DNA of 64,000 nucleotides. Origin: Desulfobulbus rhabdoformis. GTDB taxonomy: Bacteria > Desulfobacterota > Desulfobulbia > Desulfobulbales > Desulfobulbaceae. Within the stretch, counting starts at the first letter, position 1. Every line of letters starts with the position of its first letter. The stretch spans positions 117,460 through 181,459 of the forward strand of contig NZ_JAFFQA010000004.1 of the NCBI RefSeq assembly GCF_016919065.1. Direction: 5' to 3'. The notes beneath the pieces were generated by a model. That model searched no databases, was not told the origin of the DNA, and saw only the letters and a program-made list of their open reading frames with translations. Below are positions 1-9,084 of this stretch, one piece after another. The position numbers and the translations under genes were made by a program.

Positions 1-1
1 G

Positions 2-724
2 AAGAATATGACCATCGCCGCTATTCGGACGACTGTCCAGCTATTACTTATCGGTCATATTCTCCGCCTGCTTTTCAGCAATGTGCATATAGTTTATATG
101 GTGTTGATCTCTCTCGTTATGCTGACCACGGCCGGGCGGGAGGTGGTGGCCCGTCAGCATCGCCCTCTGAAAGGCATACAGGGCTGGCTCATCGGCTCAG
201 GTGCCATGTTCTTCTCTACCTTTACCTTGACCCTGCTTGCCTTGACAGTGATAATCAACCATCAACCCTGGTACACGCCCCAGTATGCTATTCCTCTTCT
301 CGGAATGATGCTGGGGAGCGCCATGAGTGGTGTAGCCTTGAGTATGGACCGCATGACCGAGACAGTCTGGCAGCAGCAACGGGTTATTGAGCAACGATTA
401 CTGCTTGGGCATAGCGCCACCGAAGCCATTGGTGAAATTCGACGTCAGGCCATCCGGGCTGGCATGATGCCCATTATCAACTCCATGTCAACCGCCGGTT
501 TGGTCAGCTTGCCGGGGATGATGACCGGCCAGATCCTTGGTGGCTCCAGCCCCATGGATGCGGTGCATTATCAGATCATGATTATGTTTCTCCTCTGTGC
601 CGCCACCGGTTTTGGAAGCATTATTGCAGTGTATGGAATTGAACGCCGCATGTTTGATCGGCGCCAGCGATTGCGTTTGGATGTCTTACGTTTGCCAAAG
701 CTTACTCATCGGCGATCCACTTGA
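2..724 (+). CDS. fetB: FetB/YbbM-like ABC transporter permease (UPF0014), 5'-truncated by window edge
   Basis: Inner-membrane permease of the UPF0014 family, whose E. coli member FetB works with an ATPase (FetA) in iron export. The frame is open at the left edge; the first internal ATG is at position 8. FetB proteins are about 260 residues, so roughly 30-40 N-terminal residues lie outside the window. Visible family hallmarks are the IPLLGMMLGSAMSG segment, the charged cytoplasmic stretch with LLLGHSATEAI, and the diagnostic SLPGMMTGQILGGSSP motif followed by the YQIMIMF helix. An ATPase partner would be expected upstream, outside the window. Iron as substrate is inferred from the family only. 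Confidence 0.85.
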   Translation, partial: KNMTIAAIRTTVQLLLIGHILRLLFSNVHIVYMVLISLVMLTTAGREVVARQHRPLKGIQGWLIGSGAMFFSTFTLTLLALTVIINHQPWYTPQYAIPLLGMMLGSAMSGVALSMDRMTETVWQQQRVIEQRLLLGHSATEAIGEIRRQAIRAGMMPIINSMSTAGLVSLPGMMTGQILGGSSPMDAVHYQIMIMFLLCAATGFGSIIAVYGIERRMFDRRQRLRLDVLRLPKLTHRRST

Positions 725-764
725 ACTGCAAAAAATCCTTTTTTGGGGATGATGAAGGTTTGTC

Positions 765-2525
765 ATGGCATATATAAAATGGCCCCGGTTGGGCTCAGCG
801 TCTCTTAAAATTGCCGCTATTTATTTAGCTGTCTCGGTGCTCTGGATTGGAGGGTCCGATCATCTGGTTGCTCTTTTTTTCAAAGATACCCAGCAGCTCT
901 CTCTGGTTCAGACCTTGAAAGGTTGGTTTTTTGTCGGCAGCACCTCGGTGCTTATTTATTTTTTAATGCAACGGGAGATTGCCACCTACAAAAAAACATC
1001 GGAAAGTCTGGCGAAAAGTTCACAGGAGTTACGGGATATTCTTGATGCCATGCCGGTAGGCGTGTCTGTAACCGATGGCACCACCATCGAGTATATCAAC
1101 ATCAATTTCAGTAAGCGATATGGTTATACGCTTGATGAAATCCCCACCGATGAGCAGTGGTTTCTCCTCGCCTATCCAGACGCTGAATACCGTCAAACAT
1201 TGCTTGCAAAGTGGGATGAGGAGATACAGCGTGGCCGTGAGCAGGGAGGCGGTATCAGGCCTTATGAGGTTCGGGTGACCTGTAAAAATGGCGAGGTTCG
1301 TCAGGCCATTGCCAATACCCAGCTGATAGGCGAGCGTATTGTGGTCATCTTCACCGATATCACCGAACGGGAGTTGCTCAATAACGAACTGATAAAAATC
1401 CAGAAATTAGAGTCCATCGGTCTTCTGGCCGGAGGGTTGGCCCATGATTTTAATAATATCCTCACCGGAATAATGGGGAATCTTTCCTATGCCCAGATTC
1501 TGCTTGAACAGGGACATCCGGCCTTTGCACCACTGAAGGCCGCTGAAGATGCAGCCGGACGAGCAGCAGAAGTAACCAGGCAACTCCTGACCTTTGCCCG
1601 TGGCGGAGAGCCGGTGAAAAAAGTAGTGTGCTTACCAGATATAATCAATGAGTCCATGACCCTGATGCTGCGGGGCTCTCAGGTACAAGGCGAGGTCGAT
1701 ATTCCTCCCGAAGGGGTCTGGTTTGTTGAAGCAGATAGTGGTCAGTTCTCCCAGGTACTGAATAACATCATTATCAATGGGGTGCAGGCAATGGGCGAGG
1801 GGGGCACATTAAAGGTGCGTGCAGAAAATTACCGCATCAGCGAACAGACGCTCTCCGCACTGGAGCCGGGAGAGTATGTGCGGATTTGTTTGGAGGACAA
1901 CGGTCCGGGCATGTCCCCTGAAACCATGGAACGCGTCTTTGATCCCTACTTCACAACCAAGGCAGAGGGGAGTGGATTGGGGCTGGCATCGGCCTACTCT
2001 ATAATAACGCGGCATGGAGGGACTATCTCTGTTGATTCCACCCTGGGAAAAGGCACCACCTTTACTCTTCTCGTACCGGCAACCAGAAAAAAGCCGTTTC
2101 TTGAGAAAACAAAAAAACCTCTCTCTGAGCAGCGTACAGAAGTTGTTTGCTCCCGGATTTTGGTAATGGATGATGAGCCCGCTATCCGTGATATTGCCGC
2201 AGCCATGCTGGATTACCTAGGTTATGAGGTCCAATCCTGTAGCGATGGGCAGGAGGCCGTTGAGCTTTATAGAAGGGCTCAGGACGCTGGCCAGCGATTT
2301 GACGCTGTCATTATGGACCTGACCGTACCCGGGGGGCTTGGTGGTAAAGAGGCTGCTCGCCAGATTCTTGCACAAGATCCGAGTGCGACTTTGATCGTGT
2401 CCAGCGGTTACTCGCATGATCCCATTATGGCCGATTTTGCAACCTATGGATTCAAAGGAGTGCTGGCCAAACCGTACAAGGCTGATGAGCTCTCCAAGGT
2501 GCTGGGGGTTATTTTACCAGTGTAA
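765..2525 (+). CDS. Membrane-anchored PAS hybrid sensor histidine kinase with C-terminal receiver
   Basis: Domain order: two membrane helices (about residues 13-30 and 51-68) with almost no periplasmic part; a PAS domain (88-200) ending in the usual DITERE junction; a HisKA domain with the H box GGLAHDFNNIL (phospho-acceptor His227); an HATPase domain with N box around 333-338, DNGPG at 378-382 and GSGLGL at 402-407; and a receiver (464-586) with acceptor Asp518 and the late Lys in LAKPY. The HDFNN H box is typical of NtrB-like and PAS hybrid kinases of deltaproteobacteria. The gene lies 40 bases after the FetB-like gene. No DNA-binding partner is adjacent, so its output is unknown. Confidence 0.9.
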   Translation: MAYIKWPRLGSASLKIAAIYLAVSVLWIGGSDHLVALFFKDTQQLSLVQTLKGWFFVGSTSVLIYFLMQREIATYKKTSESLAKSSQELRDILDAMPVGVSVTDGTTIEYININFSKRYGYTLDEIPTDEQWFLLAYPDAEYRQTLLAKWDEEIQRGREQGGGIRPYEVRVTCKNGEVRQAIANTQLIGERIVVIFTDITERELLNNELIKIQKLESIGLLAGGLAHDFNNILTGIMGNLSYAQILLEQGHPAFAPLKAAEDAAGRAAEVTRQLLTFARGGEPVKKVVCLPDIINESMTLMLRGSQVQGEVDIPPEGVWFVEADSGQFSQVLNNIIINGVQAMGEGGTLKVRAENYRISEQTLSALEPGEYVRICLEDNGPGMSPETMERVFDPYFTTKAEGSGLGLASAYSIITRHGGTISVDSTLGKGTTFTLLVPATRKKPFLEKTKKPLSEQRTEVVCSRILVMDDEPAIRDIAAAMLDYLGYEVQSCSDGQEAVELYRRAQDAGQRFDAVIMDLTVPGGLGGKEAARQILAQDPSATLIVSSGYSHDPIMADFATYGFKGVLAKPYKADELSKVLGVILPV

Positions 2526-2565
2526 ACGGACTTGGCGGTGAGGAAACTGGTGTCTGGAAGGAGGG

Positions 2566-3891
2566 TTAATTATCGTCCATGAACATCTGGCTGGTCAAGT
2601 CCCAGCAGGTGACAATGCCGTTACGCCATTTGGCAAGCTGGACATTTCCATCCTGGGAAACGACAAAGGCCATGACCTGGTGGAGAGCATTACAGAGATG
2701 GTAGACGGAGCGGTGGCGGGAGCCATAGCCTTCAATTTTGGCCAGCGAGACCATGGTCCCTTCAACATCGTGGGCAATGGCGACTTCGGTGAGTTTATCA
2801 AGTGAGCCTACAATCATGCCACCAAAGCCGATCGCTCCCTGACCTGTGGTGACCACGGCGCCGTCCACCGAGGCCAGGCTGGCCACAAACTGGGCCTGCT
2901 CATAGAGTGCTTCTTCAAGATCATAGACGGCTGATTCGTGACGGAGTTCAACGTAGTCTTTCCAGGTGATAATTTTGTCGGGCTCGTTGATATCGCCAAG
3001 TGCTGTGGTTGCCAGGCGGATGGTGCGGATCATCAGGTTTTGCTGCCGCTTGATGGCCTCGTCATGGTGAAACCGATATTTGATCTGAATCGGTTCATTT
3101 TCACCGGAGAGATCGGGAAGATCTGGGCCGGGGAAAATGAGAAAAGTCCCACCGTGCAGGGACATGCGGGTGACGCTGATGATGCGTTTGAGGAGCTGAA
3201 ACTGCAGGCTGTCAATAAACTCGTCTTGAATGCGTGCCACCGGATAGAGGACGCTGGAGCGAAACTCTTCGTGCATGCGCAAGAGGTTCTCCCGTTCTTC
3301 AGCAAAGAGCTTTTGCATCCATTTGGACTGAAAGGCATTGGCTGCAGAATCCAGCAGGCGCCCACTGTTGAGCGTGGCGATAATTTTCAGCCCGCGGCAG
3401 ATGGTGAGCATGCCCGGCCCCGTCACATGGACAACAAAGGTATCGGGCAGTTGGTTGGTTTTTTTATTGCCCCCACGTTCCTCTTGGAGCCAGCGAATAC
3501 CTGAGTTGAGCATGCCCCAGATACGAAACCCTTTTTCCGGATGAGGGATAACCCCGATCAGGGATCGCTCAAAATCAACGGCTGGCGACAGGCGGCGCAG
3601 CTCATATTCATTGAAGGAGCGGGTAGAGGAAAAGAGCACGCGAAGAAACCCCTTGGGCGGCCCCTGATCCGGGGGGAACAGCTCGGGATCGGCAACGATC
3701 AGCCGCAGGGTGACCGGCCGGTCTTCCTCACGCATCATGCTCACCTGGTAACAGGTGGAGATCAACTGTTCGAGGGCGGGGTTATCTGGCAGGGTACTCG
3801 CCTGTTGTTCAGGCCCCTCCGACTGATCAGTAGACGCAGCATTCCATCGCTTTGTAATGAGTTCAACAAGTTCTGATGGGTAAACGTGCAT
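2566..3891 (-). CDS. DACNV-type diadenylate cyclase (c-di-AMP synthase)
   Basis: A 441-residue soluble protein. The C-terminal third carries the hallmarks of the DAC (DisA_N) catalytic fold: DGA at 343-345, a GFGG stretch at 355-358 and the nucleotide-binding SRHRS at 391-395 (GTRHR in classical enzymes), followed by a strand pair MAFVVSQDGNVQLA. These motifs bind and cyclise two ATP molecules into c-di-AMP. The N-terminal two thirds match the description of the DACNV sensor region found fused to DAC domains in proteobacteria. The gene is convergent with the preceding kinase and divergent from nadA. Activity is inferred from intact motifs; the Thr-to-Ser change in the RHR motif is conservative. 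Confidence 0.75.
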   Translation of the reverse strand: MHVYPSELVELITKRWNAASTDQSEGPEQQASTLPDNPALEQLISTCYQVSMMREEDRPVTLRLIVADPELFPPDQGPPKGFLRVLFSSTRSFNEYELRRLSPAVDFERSLIGVIPHPEKGFRIWGMLNSGIRWLQEERGGNKKTNQLPDTFVVHVTGPGMLTICRGLKIIATLNSGRLLDSAANAFQSKWMQKLFAEERENLLRMHEEFRSSVLYPVARIQDEFIDSLQFQLLKRIISVTRMSLHGGTFLIFPGPDLPDLSGENEPIQIKYRFHHDEAIKRQQNLMIRTIRLATTALGDINEPDKIITWKDYVELRHESAVYDLEEALYEQAQFVASLASVDGAVVTTGQGAIGFGGMIVGSLDKLTEVAIAHDVEGTMVSLAKIEGYGSRHRSVYHLCNALHQVMAFVVSQDGNVQLAKWRNGIVTCWDLTSQMFMDDN

Positions 3892-4250
3892 GTGTTATTC
3901 CACTGAAGAGAGCCAAGAGAGAGGAGAGTGTATCTACTATAGAGATAAAACCATGACGGAGGAGGTTTGTAAATTTATTTTCCCGATCAGCCACCATGAC
4001 TGGGCAATGTACGGGGATAAACAGGGAAAAGGGTTGTGCTGGCGGGCCTTTTGCAGTAGTACGGATCCTTGCGGTTGGAGTACCCGGTGTGCAGAGCAAG
4101 ACACTGGGATAGTTTGATCTGGATTTGTGCAGGCATGGGGCTGGTAAAACAAAAAGGAGTGCCGAACTGCTCTGAGAGTCCGTGTATCTGCAAAGAGCAC
4201 TCTCCCCACAGCTACGGATTCAGGTTTGAGATTAGAAAGCAGAGTAGGCC
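3892..4250. other. Divergent intergenic region between the diadenylate cyclase gene and nadA
   Basis: This 359-base spacer must hold the promoters of both flanking genes. It contains a short open frame starting at 3890, with an internal ATG at 3953, that shows no family resemblance. At 4118-4224 it holds a repeat-like segment ending in a CGGATTCAGG terminus (listed separately). Confidence 0.5.
4118..4224. repeat. Degenerate short element with CTGAATCC-type ends (candidate)
   Basis: The segment begins TCTGGATTTGTG and ends CTACGGATTCAGG, so its ends are imperfect inverted repeats of the CCTGAATCCG type seen at 13246, 14586, 40154 and 51213. Inside, AGTGC and GCACT halves can pair. Read on the minus strand, its first 30 bases resemble the start of the 51213 element (a shared GGGGAG-AGTGCT stretch). 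It sits just upstream of nadA. Divergence is high, so membership is tentative. Confidence 0.35.
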
Positions 4251-5309
4251 ATGAAAAACGGAGTACGAGAGGTACTGGCAGAGGTCACCATTCCCCAGGT
4301 GAAGATTCCCGCGCATCCGGTCAAACGCGTCTTACCGGCTGCAGAAACAGAAGCATTGAAAGAGCGCATCAAGACCATGCTGCAGGAAAAGAATGCAGCG
4401 CTGGTTGCCCATTACTATACCGAGGGCGTCCTTCAGGACCTGGCAGAGGAGACCGGTGGCTGCGTTGCCGATTCTCTGGAGATGGCTCGGTTCGGAACCC
4501 AGCATCCGGCTGAGACCCTGGTGGTGGCTGGTGTGCGCTTCATGGGCGAGACCTCAAAAATTCTCAATATCGAAAAACGGGTGTTGATGCCCGATCTGGC
4601 AGCAACCTGTTCCCTGGATGAAAACTGTCCCATTGATCTTTTCAGTGATTTTTGTGATCAGCATCCCGATCACACCGTGGTTGTCTATGCCAACACCAGC
4701 GCCGAGGTGAAAGCTCGTTCGCACTGGGTGGTTACCTCCGGTATCGCTCTGCCTGTGATCAAACACCTGGCCGACAAGGGGGAGAAAATTCTCTGGGGGC
4801 CGGACCGACACCTGGGGCGCTACGTCCAGCAGCAGACCGGGATTGAAATGATCCTTTGGCCGGGATCCTGTGTGGTCCATGAAGAGTTTAAAGCCGATGC
4901 TCTGCGAACAATGCGCTCGCTTCATCCCAAGGCGGCGGTTCTGGTCCATCCCGAATCCCCGCAGGAGGTGGTGGATCAGGCCGATGTTGTCGGTTCGACC
5001 ACCGCTCTGATTCAGGCTGTACAGAACATGGCCAACAAAGAATTTATCGTGGCCACGGATGCTGGAATTTTCAATAAAATGCGGCAGCTCTCTCCGGATA
5101 AGGTCCTGCTTAGCGCTCCCACCGGTGGAGATGGTGCCACCTGTGAGAGTTGTGCACGTTGTCCCTGGATGGAGATGAACTCACTGGAAAAGCTCGCCCA
5201 TGTCCTGGAAACCGGTGAAGGGGAGATTCAGGTCGCTCCTGGGTTGGCTGCGCAGGCAAAGATTCCCATTGAGCGGATGCTCGCCTTTGCTGAGACCTTG
5301 AAAAAGTAA
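4251..5309 (+). CDS. nadA: Quinolinate synthase A
   Basis: Condenses iminoaspartate with dihydroxyacetone phosphate to quinolinate in de novo NAD synthesis, using an oxygen-sensitive [4Fe-4S] cluster. The 352-residue length fits the family. The three cluster cysteines are recognised by spacing: Cys120 ([10 protein letters not shown]), Cys207 ([10 protein letters not shown]) and Cys304 in [13 protein letters not shown]; the intervals of 87 and 97 residues equal those of E. coli NadA (113/200/297). Other signatures are AHYYT near the N terminus and [10 protein letters not shown]. nadB and nadC are not adjacent. The ATG at 4251 is preceded by a weak GAGTAGG Shine-Dalgarno sequence. Confidence 0.96.
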   Translation: MKNGVREVLAEVTIPQVKIPAHPVKRVLPAAETEALKERIKTMLQEKNAALVAHYYTEGVLQDLAEETGGCVADSLEMARFGTQHPAETLVVAGVRFMGETSKILNIEKRVLMPDLAATCSLDENCPIDLFSDFCDQHPDHTVVVYANTSAEVKARSHWVVTSGIALPVIKHLADKGEKILWGPDRHLGRYVQQQTGIEMILWPGSCVVHEEFKADALRTMRSLHPKAAVLVHPESPQEVVDQADVVGSTTALIQAVQNMANKEFIVATDAGIFNKMRQLSPDKVLLSAPTGGDGATCESCARCPWMEMNSLEKLAHVLETGEGEIQVAPGLAAQAKIPIERMLAFAETLKK

Positions 5310-5333
5310 GCGTTTTTTTCCTGCGATCAAAGC

Positions 5334-5374
5334 AAAAACAGCGGAAATCCACACTGTGGATTTCCGCTGTTTTT
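5334..5374. terminator. Bidirectional hairpin terminator between nadA and the HAD gene
   Basis: A near-perfect inverted repeat with 20-base arms meeting almost without a loop. GC-rich core arms are flanked by an A-run on one side and a T-run on the other, so it can terminate transcripts from both convergent genes. Confidence 0.85.
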
Positions 5375-5426
5375 GTTTATGCTGTGGAGAGAGCACGAAC
5401 TTGTATAAGAAATCCGGGCTAGTGCT

Positions 5427-5505
5427 AGTGCCCATCCTGAAACGGTCTTTTCGGAGTCTGGGCTTACCTGAACGTGAACAAAAATCCTCATTTCTGGACG
5501 GATAC
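5427..5505. repeat. Type A intergenic repeat, short copy (A1)
   Basis: About 79 bases with imperfect terminal inverted repeats: the left end AGTGCCCATCCTGAAACGG pairs imperfectly with the inverse of the right end (ATCCGTCCAGAAATGAGG). The interior carries CGGAGTCTGGGCTTACCTG, a module also present in the type B repeats at 30048 and 61442. It lies between convergent genes, just beyond the terminator and 4 bases short of the HAD stop codon. It is related to the longer copy at 20332-20475. Confidence 0.7.
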
Positions 5506-5508
5506 GGG

Positions 5509-6615
5509 CTAACTGCAGACGGATTCACGCGAGGGTAAAAAACACCCCTCGGCCAGATCGATCCCTTGAAGAAGCACTCCCTTTTCCTGGTAGAGGCTGC
5601 CGATGAGTCCACTCTGGCAGCGATTGATGAGGATGCGTAGCGGCACCTGGGGCAGGGTCAGCATTTCATAGTCTGTATCCGCGTCCCCGGCGACCAGTAC
5701 CGGCGTGCCATCGATACGGGTCCTGATGATCTCCGCCTTCCCTTCGCGAAAGGTCACCGGGTAATCGGGATAGGAGTCAATACTCAATCTATCTTGAGAA
5801 TCCCGCAGAACTCGAATGCCATAGATATGGTCGCGATCCACGGGAAAGCCAAGACGGGGAGCGGCTCCTTCCACCAGCCACTCCGTACTGGCAGAGATGA
5901 CATAGCGTTCAATGTTCAGGGCCTTCAGTTGCGCCATGAGCGTCTGGATTTCCGGGTAAGCATGAAGGCCAAGGGGATAACTGGCGCTTATGGTGCCAAT
6001 CGGGTCGGGAGCTTTGACCTCCAGGGTGACTTGGCTCAGTGGCTCCAGCTCCGCCTGGTCAACCACGTCCACTGCAAGTTGTCGGACTTCCTGGCTGGTA
6101 AAGCCGGCAAGCATCTTTGCCATAAAGGGGAGCACGAAGCGAGGGCCTAAATGTTCTGCCTTACGGGCCTGTGCCGTACTCCAGAGCAGCAGGGTAGAGA
6201 AGAGGGGATAGTCACTCCCTTGCAGGGCCCTCTCGATCTCCCCTGCCTGAATCAAGGGGTAAAGCCTGGCGTAAGCGGCAAGGAGTGTTGCGCGCACGGC
6301 GGCCATGGGCCGCCCGGCCAGTGTGCCCTCTTCCGGCGGCAGGATTGCCGCTAACTCATCGGGTGTGATTCGGTAGCGCAGGTGCTCTATCTGATAGCGA
6401 AACAGAGCCTGCCCGATATCGCGAAAGATGCAGGTATTATCAAAATCGAAAATGGCGACAGGTCTTGCCAGCGACGAATCTTCAGAAAGTTGTCTGAGGG
6501 TTTGAGTGATTGTTGCCAGGTTTTCAGGGAGCCAGTTGCTCTTCTGTGGCGGTGTGTCTGCGGTTTGGGTCGTTGTGCCTGAGGATGTCATCTCGTGGTG
6601 ATTGGGGGAAGTCAT
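5509..6615 (-). CDS. HAD-IB family phosphatase, phosphoserine/phosphocholine phosphatase-like
   Basis: A soluble 368-residue HAD hydrolase. Motif I is FDFDNT (nucleophile Asp57, acid Asp59). Motif II is the Ser in VISAST. Motif III is the Lys in REGKAE. Motif IV is VAGDADTDYEM. A helical cap lies between motifs I and II (about 65-230). This layout matches the phosphoserine phosphatase-like subfamily that also holds phosphorylcholine phosphatases; the DNT form of motif I and the large cap resemble the latter, but the substrate cannot be fixed. No signal peptide is evident, only a Ser/Thr-rich N-terminal 30 residues. The true start may be downstream of the first ATG. It is convergent with nadA. 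Confidence 0.75.
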   Translation of the reverse strand: MTSPNHHEMTSSGTTTQTADTPPQKSNWLPENLATITQTLRQLSEDSSLARPVAIFDFDNTCIFRDIGQALFRYQIEHLRYRITPDELAAILPPEEGTLAGRPMAAVRATLLAAYARLYPLIQAGEIERALQGSDYPLFSTLLLWSTAQARKAEHLGPRFVLPFMAKMLAGFTSQEVRQLAVDVVDQAELEPLSQVTLEVKAPDPIGTISASYPLGLHAYPEIQTLMAQLKALNIERYVISASTEWLVEGAAPRLGFPVDRDHIYGIRVLRDSQDRLSIDSYPDYPVTFREGKAEIIRTRIDGTPVLVAGDADTDYEMLTLPQVPLRILINRCQSGLIGSLYQEKGVLLQGIDLAEGCFLPSRESVCS

Positions 6616-6814
6616 GGGGCTGGTGCTGAGCTGTGTGCAGATCAGGACCAGATAGAGTTACGTACGATCTAACCTAAATAGTCGAATAAAGGTAGCGGGA
6701 TTTTACAGAGAAGGGAAAAGAATTTTTCCTGTCACCACGAAAAAACGCTCGTGTGCTGCTCTTTTCATAATGTGCAGTTTGATTTACAGGCGCTGATTTT
6801 TTGTGCTCATTCCA

Positions 6815-6859
6815 TAAAAAAGCCCCGCCCCATCTCGTGATGAAAGGGCAGGGCTTTTA
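6815..6859 (-). terminator. Rho-independent terminator of the sulP gene
   Basis: On the minus strand, AAAAGCCCTGCCC pairs with GGGCGGGGCTTTTTT around a loop of about 12 bases and ends in a T-run, 20 bases past the sulP stop codon. Confidence 0.85.
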
Positions 6860-6879
6860 TAGGATCGGACAGGTCCTTT

Positions 6880-9045
6880 TTAGCTTTCCACAGGGATATA
6901 TTTAGTCAGCGGGCAGCTTTTACAGCCTTCGGTGGGCAGGTCCGGTTGTTCATGGATTTTACTGACGATATCAGCCACCGCAGATTTGGTGTCGGCGTAA
7001 AAATTATCCCGGCCAATCTTGTCAAAGAGATGGGTTCTATCAAGTACATCCAGGATCGGGCCTTTGGCGTTGCAAACACCAAATCCGTAGTTGGCCGCAT
7101 GCAACCGGTCAACCAGCAGGGCCAGCTCTTCCTCACCTGAGGCATCGATGTCATTAATACCCGAGGCATCTAGGAGTACGTAGCGCAGATCCGGCATATC
7201 ATTGCGGAACTTGATGATCTGCTCATCCAAGTAGCTAGCGTTGGCAAAGAAGAGAGCACCGTCAAAACGAACAACCGCGATATGGCGACAACCGCGCAGA
7301 CGGTGATGCTCTGCACTTTGCAGTGAACCATCTTTATACATGGAGAGTTTGGCCACAACCGGGCGCATGGATTTATAGAGAAAAACACCCATGGACAGGG
7401 CCACACCCACCATAATGCCCTTATCCAGATGAGGCGCGTAGGCCAGAGTTACGAGAAAGCTGATCACCGAGATGATGCCGTCATGCCTCTGCGCCTTCCA
7501 GGCATGGACAAAACCTTTGGTGTTCACCAGGCCGATAACCGCCATCATGATAACCGCCGCCAGAACAGCCTGGGGCAGGTGGTAGAGGAGCGGGGTCAAA
7601 AAGAGCAGGGTAATGACAACCACAATTGAGGTGATAACACTAGAGATACCCGTCATTGCACCTGCCTGGAGGTTCACTGCGGAACGAGAGAAAGAGCCGG
7701 AAACTGCGTAACTGGAACCAAAGGATCCGAGAATGTTCGCCAACCCCTGACCGATGAGTTCTTGGTTAGGGTCGAGTTTCTGACCGGTTTTAGCGGCCAT
7801 GGCTTTGGCAATGGCAATGGCTTCCATGAAACCGAGCAAGCTGATGATGATAGCCGTAGGGAAGAGTTTCAGGGCGATGCTGCCGTTAATCTGCGGCATG
7901 CTGATGGTGGGCAGACCTTCCGGAATTTTACCGACAATGGCACCGCCACCCATGAGCAGGAGGTTGTCGGTTTTCAGTACAGAGTTGCCGACCTTAATGC
8001 GCCAGGTGCCACCGTCGGTCTCCATTCCCTCAGGGACCGCATCCTTGGGAAAGAAGACGGCAGTTTCACCATCCATCCCCTTTTCAAACTTCATAAGCCG
8101 CAGAGTGTGGCGAATTTCACCACTGTGGGCCTGAGCCTGCTTCATTTTTGCGGTGAGAATTTCAACCTGACTGCTGAGGTTGATCGCTTCCAGAGAGGGA
8201 CCGTGACCATGGCCGTCATCACTGCTTTTGAGCATCTCCTCCAACTTTTTACCGACCTCAGCACGTTTTGAACCAAATTGCGCAATAGCTGCAATTTCGT
8301 GGTTGAACTCTTCTACAAGTGTCGGCAGGTTTTGCTCCTGAATGGTGGCAATATCCACCCGCATGTCGTTGTTAAATCCCGTAAAATAGGAGAGCAGCGT
8401 GGTAACGACAACCGCGCAGAGAACCGCCGGAATTTTTGGGTTCACTCGCTTGAGAAAAACCATGATTGCAACAGCACCCACACCGTAGAGCAGAGTCGGC
8501 CAGTGGGTATAATCAAAGGCGGCTTGGGCCACCCGAATCATGGTCTCGTAGTGGTGTGCGGCTTTATCTACGTAGACTCCAAAAAATTTGGAAAACTGAG
8601 AGGAGGCGATGATGATGGCAGCGGCATTGGTAAAGCCGTTGACGACCGGATGGGAAAGAAAGTTTACCACCAGGCCGAGGCGAAGCACACCCAAAGAGAA
8701 CTGGAAGATACCGACAATCAGCGCCAGAATAATGGAGTAGGCGATGAAATCCGTACTACCTGCAGTTGCCAGAGGTTGCAGCGAGGCGGCCGACATGAGC
8801 GAGACAACCGCAACCGGGCCGGTGGCCAGCTGACGGCTGGAGCCAAAAAGGGCGGCAACCATCGGCGGCAGGAAGGCCGCATACAGGCCGAAGTAGGCCG
8901 GTAACCCTGCCAGCTGGGCATAGGCCATGGATTGGGGAATAAGGACCAGGGCTACGGTCAGACCGGCAAGTGCATCGGCCTGGAAACTCTTCAGGTTGTA
9001 ACCTTTGATCCAGTCAATGAAGGGAAAAATTTTTGTGAGTAACAT
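6880..9045 (-). CDS. SulP family anion transporter with STAS domain
   Basis: Inner-membrane anion carrier (sulfate, bicarbonate or other anions; the substrate cannot be read from sequence). The N terminus shows the SulP signature from DALAGLTVALVLIPQSMAYA through GLYAAFLPP and the ATGPVAVVSL motif. A C-terminal cytoplasmic STAS domain lies at about 581-700 with the LLDASGINDIDASG strand-loop. At 721 residues it is longer than a usual 500-600-residue SulP. The extra length is a hydrophilic, Lys/Glu/His-rich segment at about 235-360 between membrane helices. The extreme C terminus has a CKSC pair. It follows a TetR regulator gene by 39 bases on the same strand and is probably co-transcribed and controlled by it. 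Confidence 0.9.
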   Translation of the reverse strand: MLLTKIFPFIDWIKGYNLKSFQADALAGLTVALVLIPQSMAYAQLAGLPAYFGLYAAFLPPMVAALFGSSRQLATGPVAVVSLMSAASLQPLATAGSTDFIAYSIILALIVGIFQFSLGVLRLGLVVNFLSHPVVNGFTNAAAIIIASSQFSKFFGVYVDKAAHHYETMIRVAQAAFDYTHWPTLLYGVGAVAIMVFLKRVNPKIPAVLCAVVVTTLLSYFTGFNNDMRVDIATIQEQNLPTLVEEFNHEIAAIAQFGSKRAEVGKKLEEMLKSSDDGHGHGPSLEAINLSSQVEILTAKMKQAQAHSGEIRHTLRLMKFEKGMDGETAVFFPKDAVPEGMETDGGTWRIKVGNSVLKTDNLLLMGGGAIVGKIPEGLPTISMPQINGSIALKLFPTAIIISLLGFMEAIAIAKAMAAKTGQKLDPNQELIGQGLANILGSFGSSYAVSGSFSRSAVNLQAGAMTGISSVITSIVVVITLLFLTPLLYHLPQAVLAAVIMMAVIGLVNTKGFVHAWKAQRHDGIISVISFLVTLAYAPHLDKGIMVGVALSMGVFLYKSMRPVVAKLSMYKDGSLQSAEHHRLRGCRHIAVVRFDGALFFANASYLDEQIIKFRNDMPDLRYVLLDASGINDIDASGEEELALLVDRLHAANYGFGVCNAKGPILDVLDRTHLFDKIGRDNFYADTKSAVADIVSKIHEQPDLPTEGCKSCPLTKYIPVES

Positions 9046-9084
9046 GTCCGTCCGCTCGAGTTTGTTGAAGTCAAATGGTGATCA

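Noticed and set aside
3890..4117. A 75-codon frame in the divergent gap before nadA
   Set aside because: No RBS, no family, odd Cys/Trp-rich composition, and it runs towards a repeat.
8278..8904. A 208-codon plus-strand frame and similar frames opposite sulP
   Set aside because: They are antisense to a well-supported SulP gene and carry no RBS or motifs.
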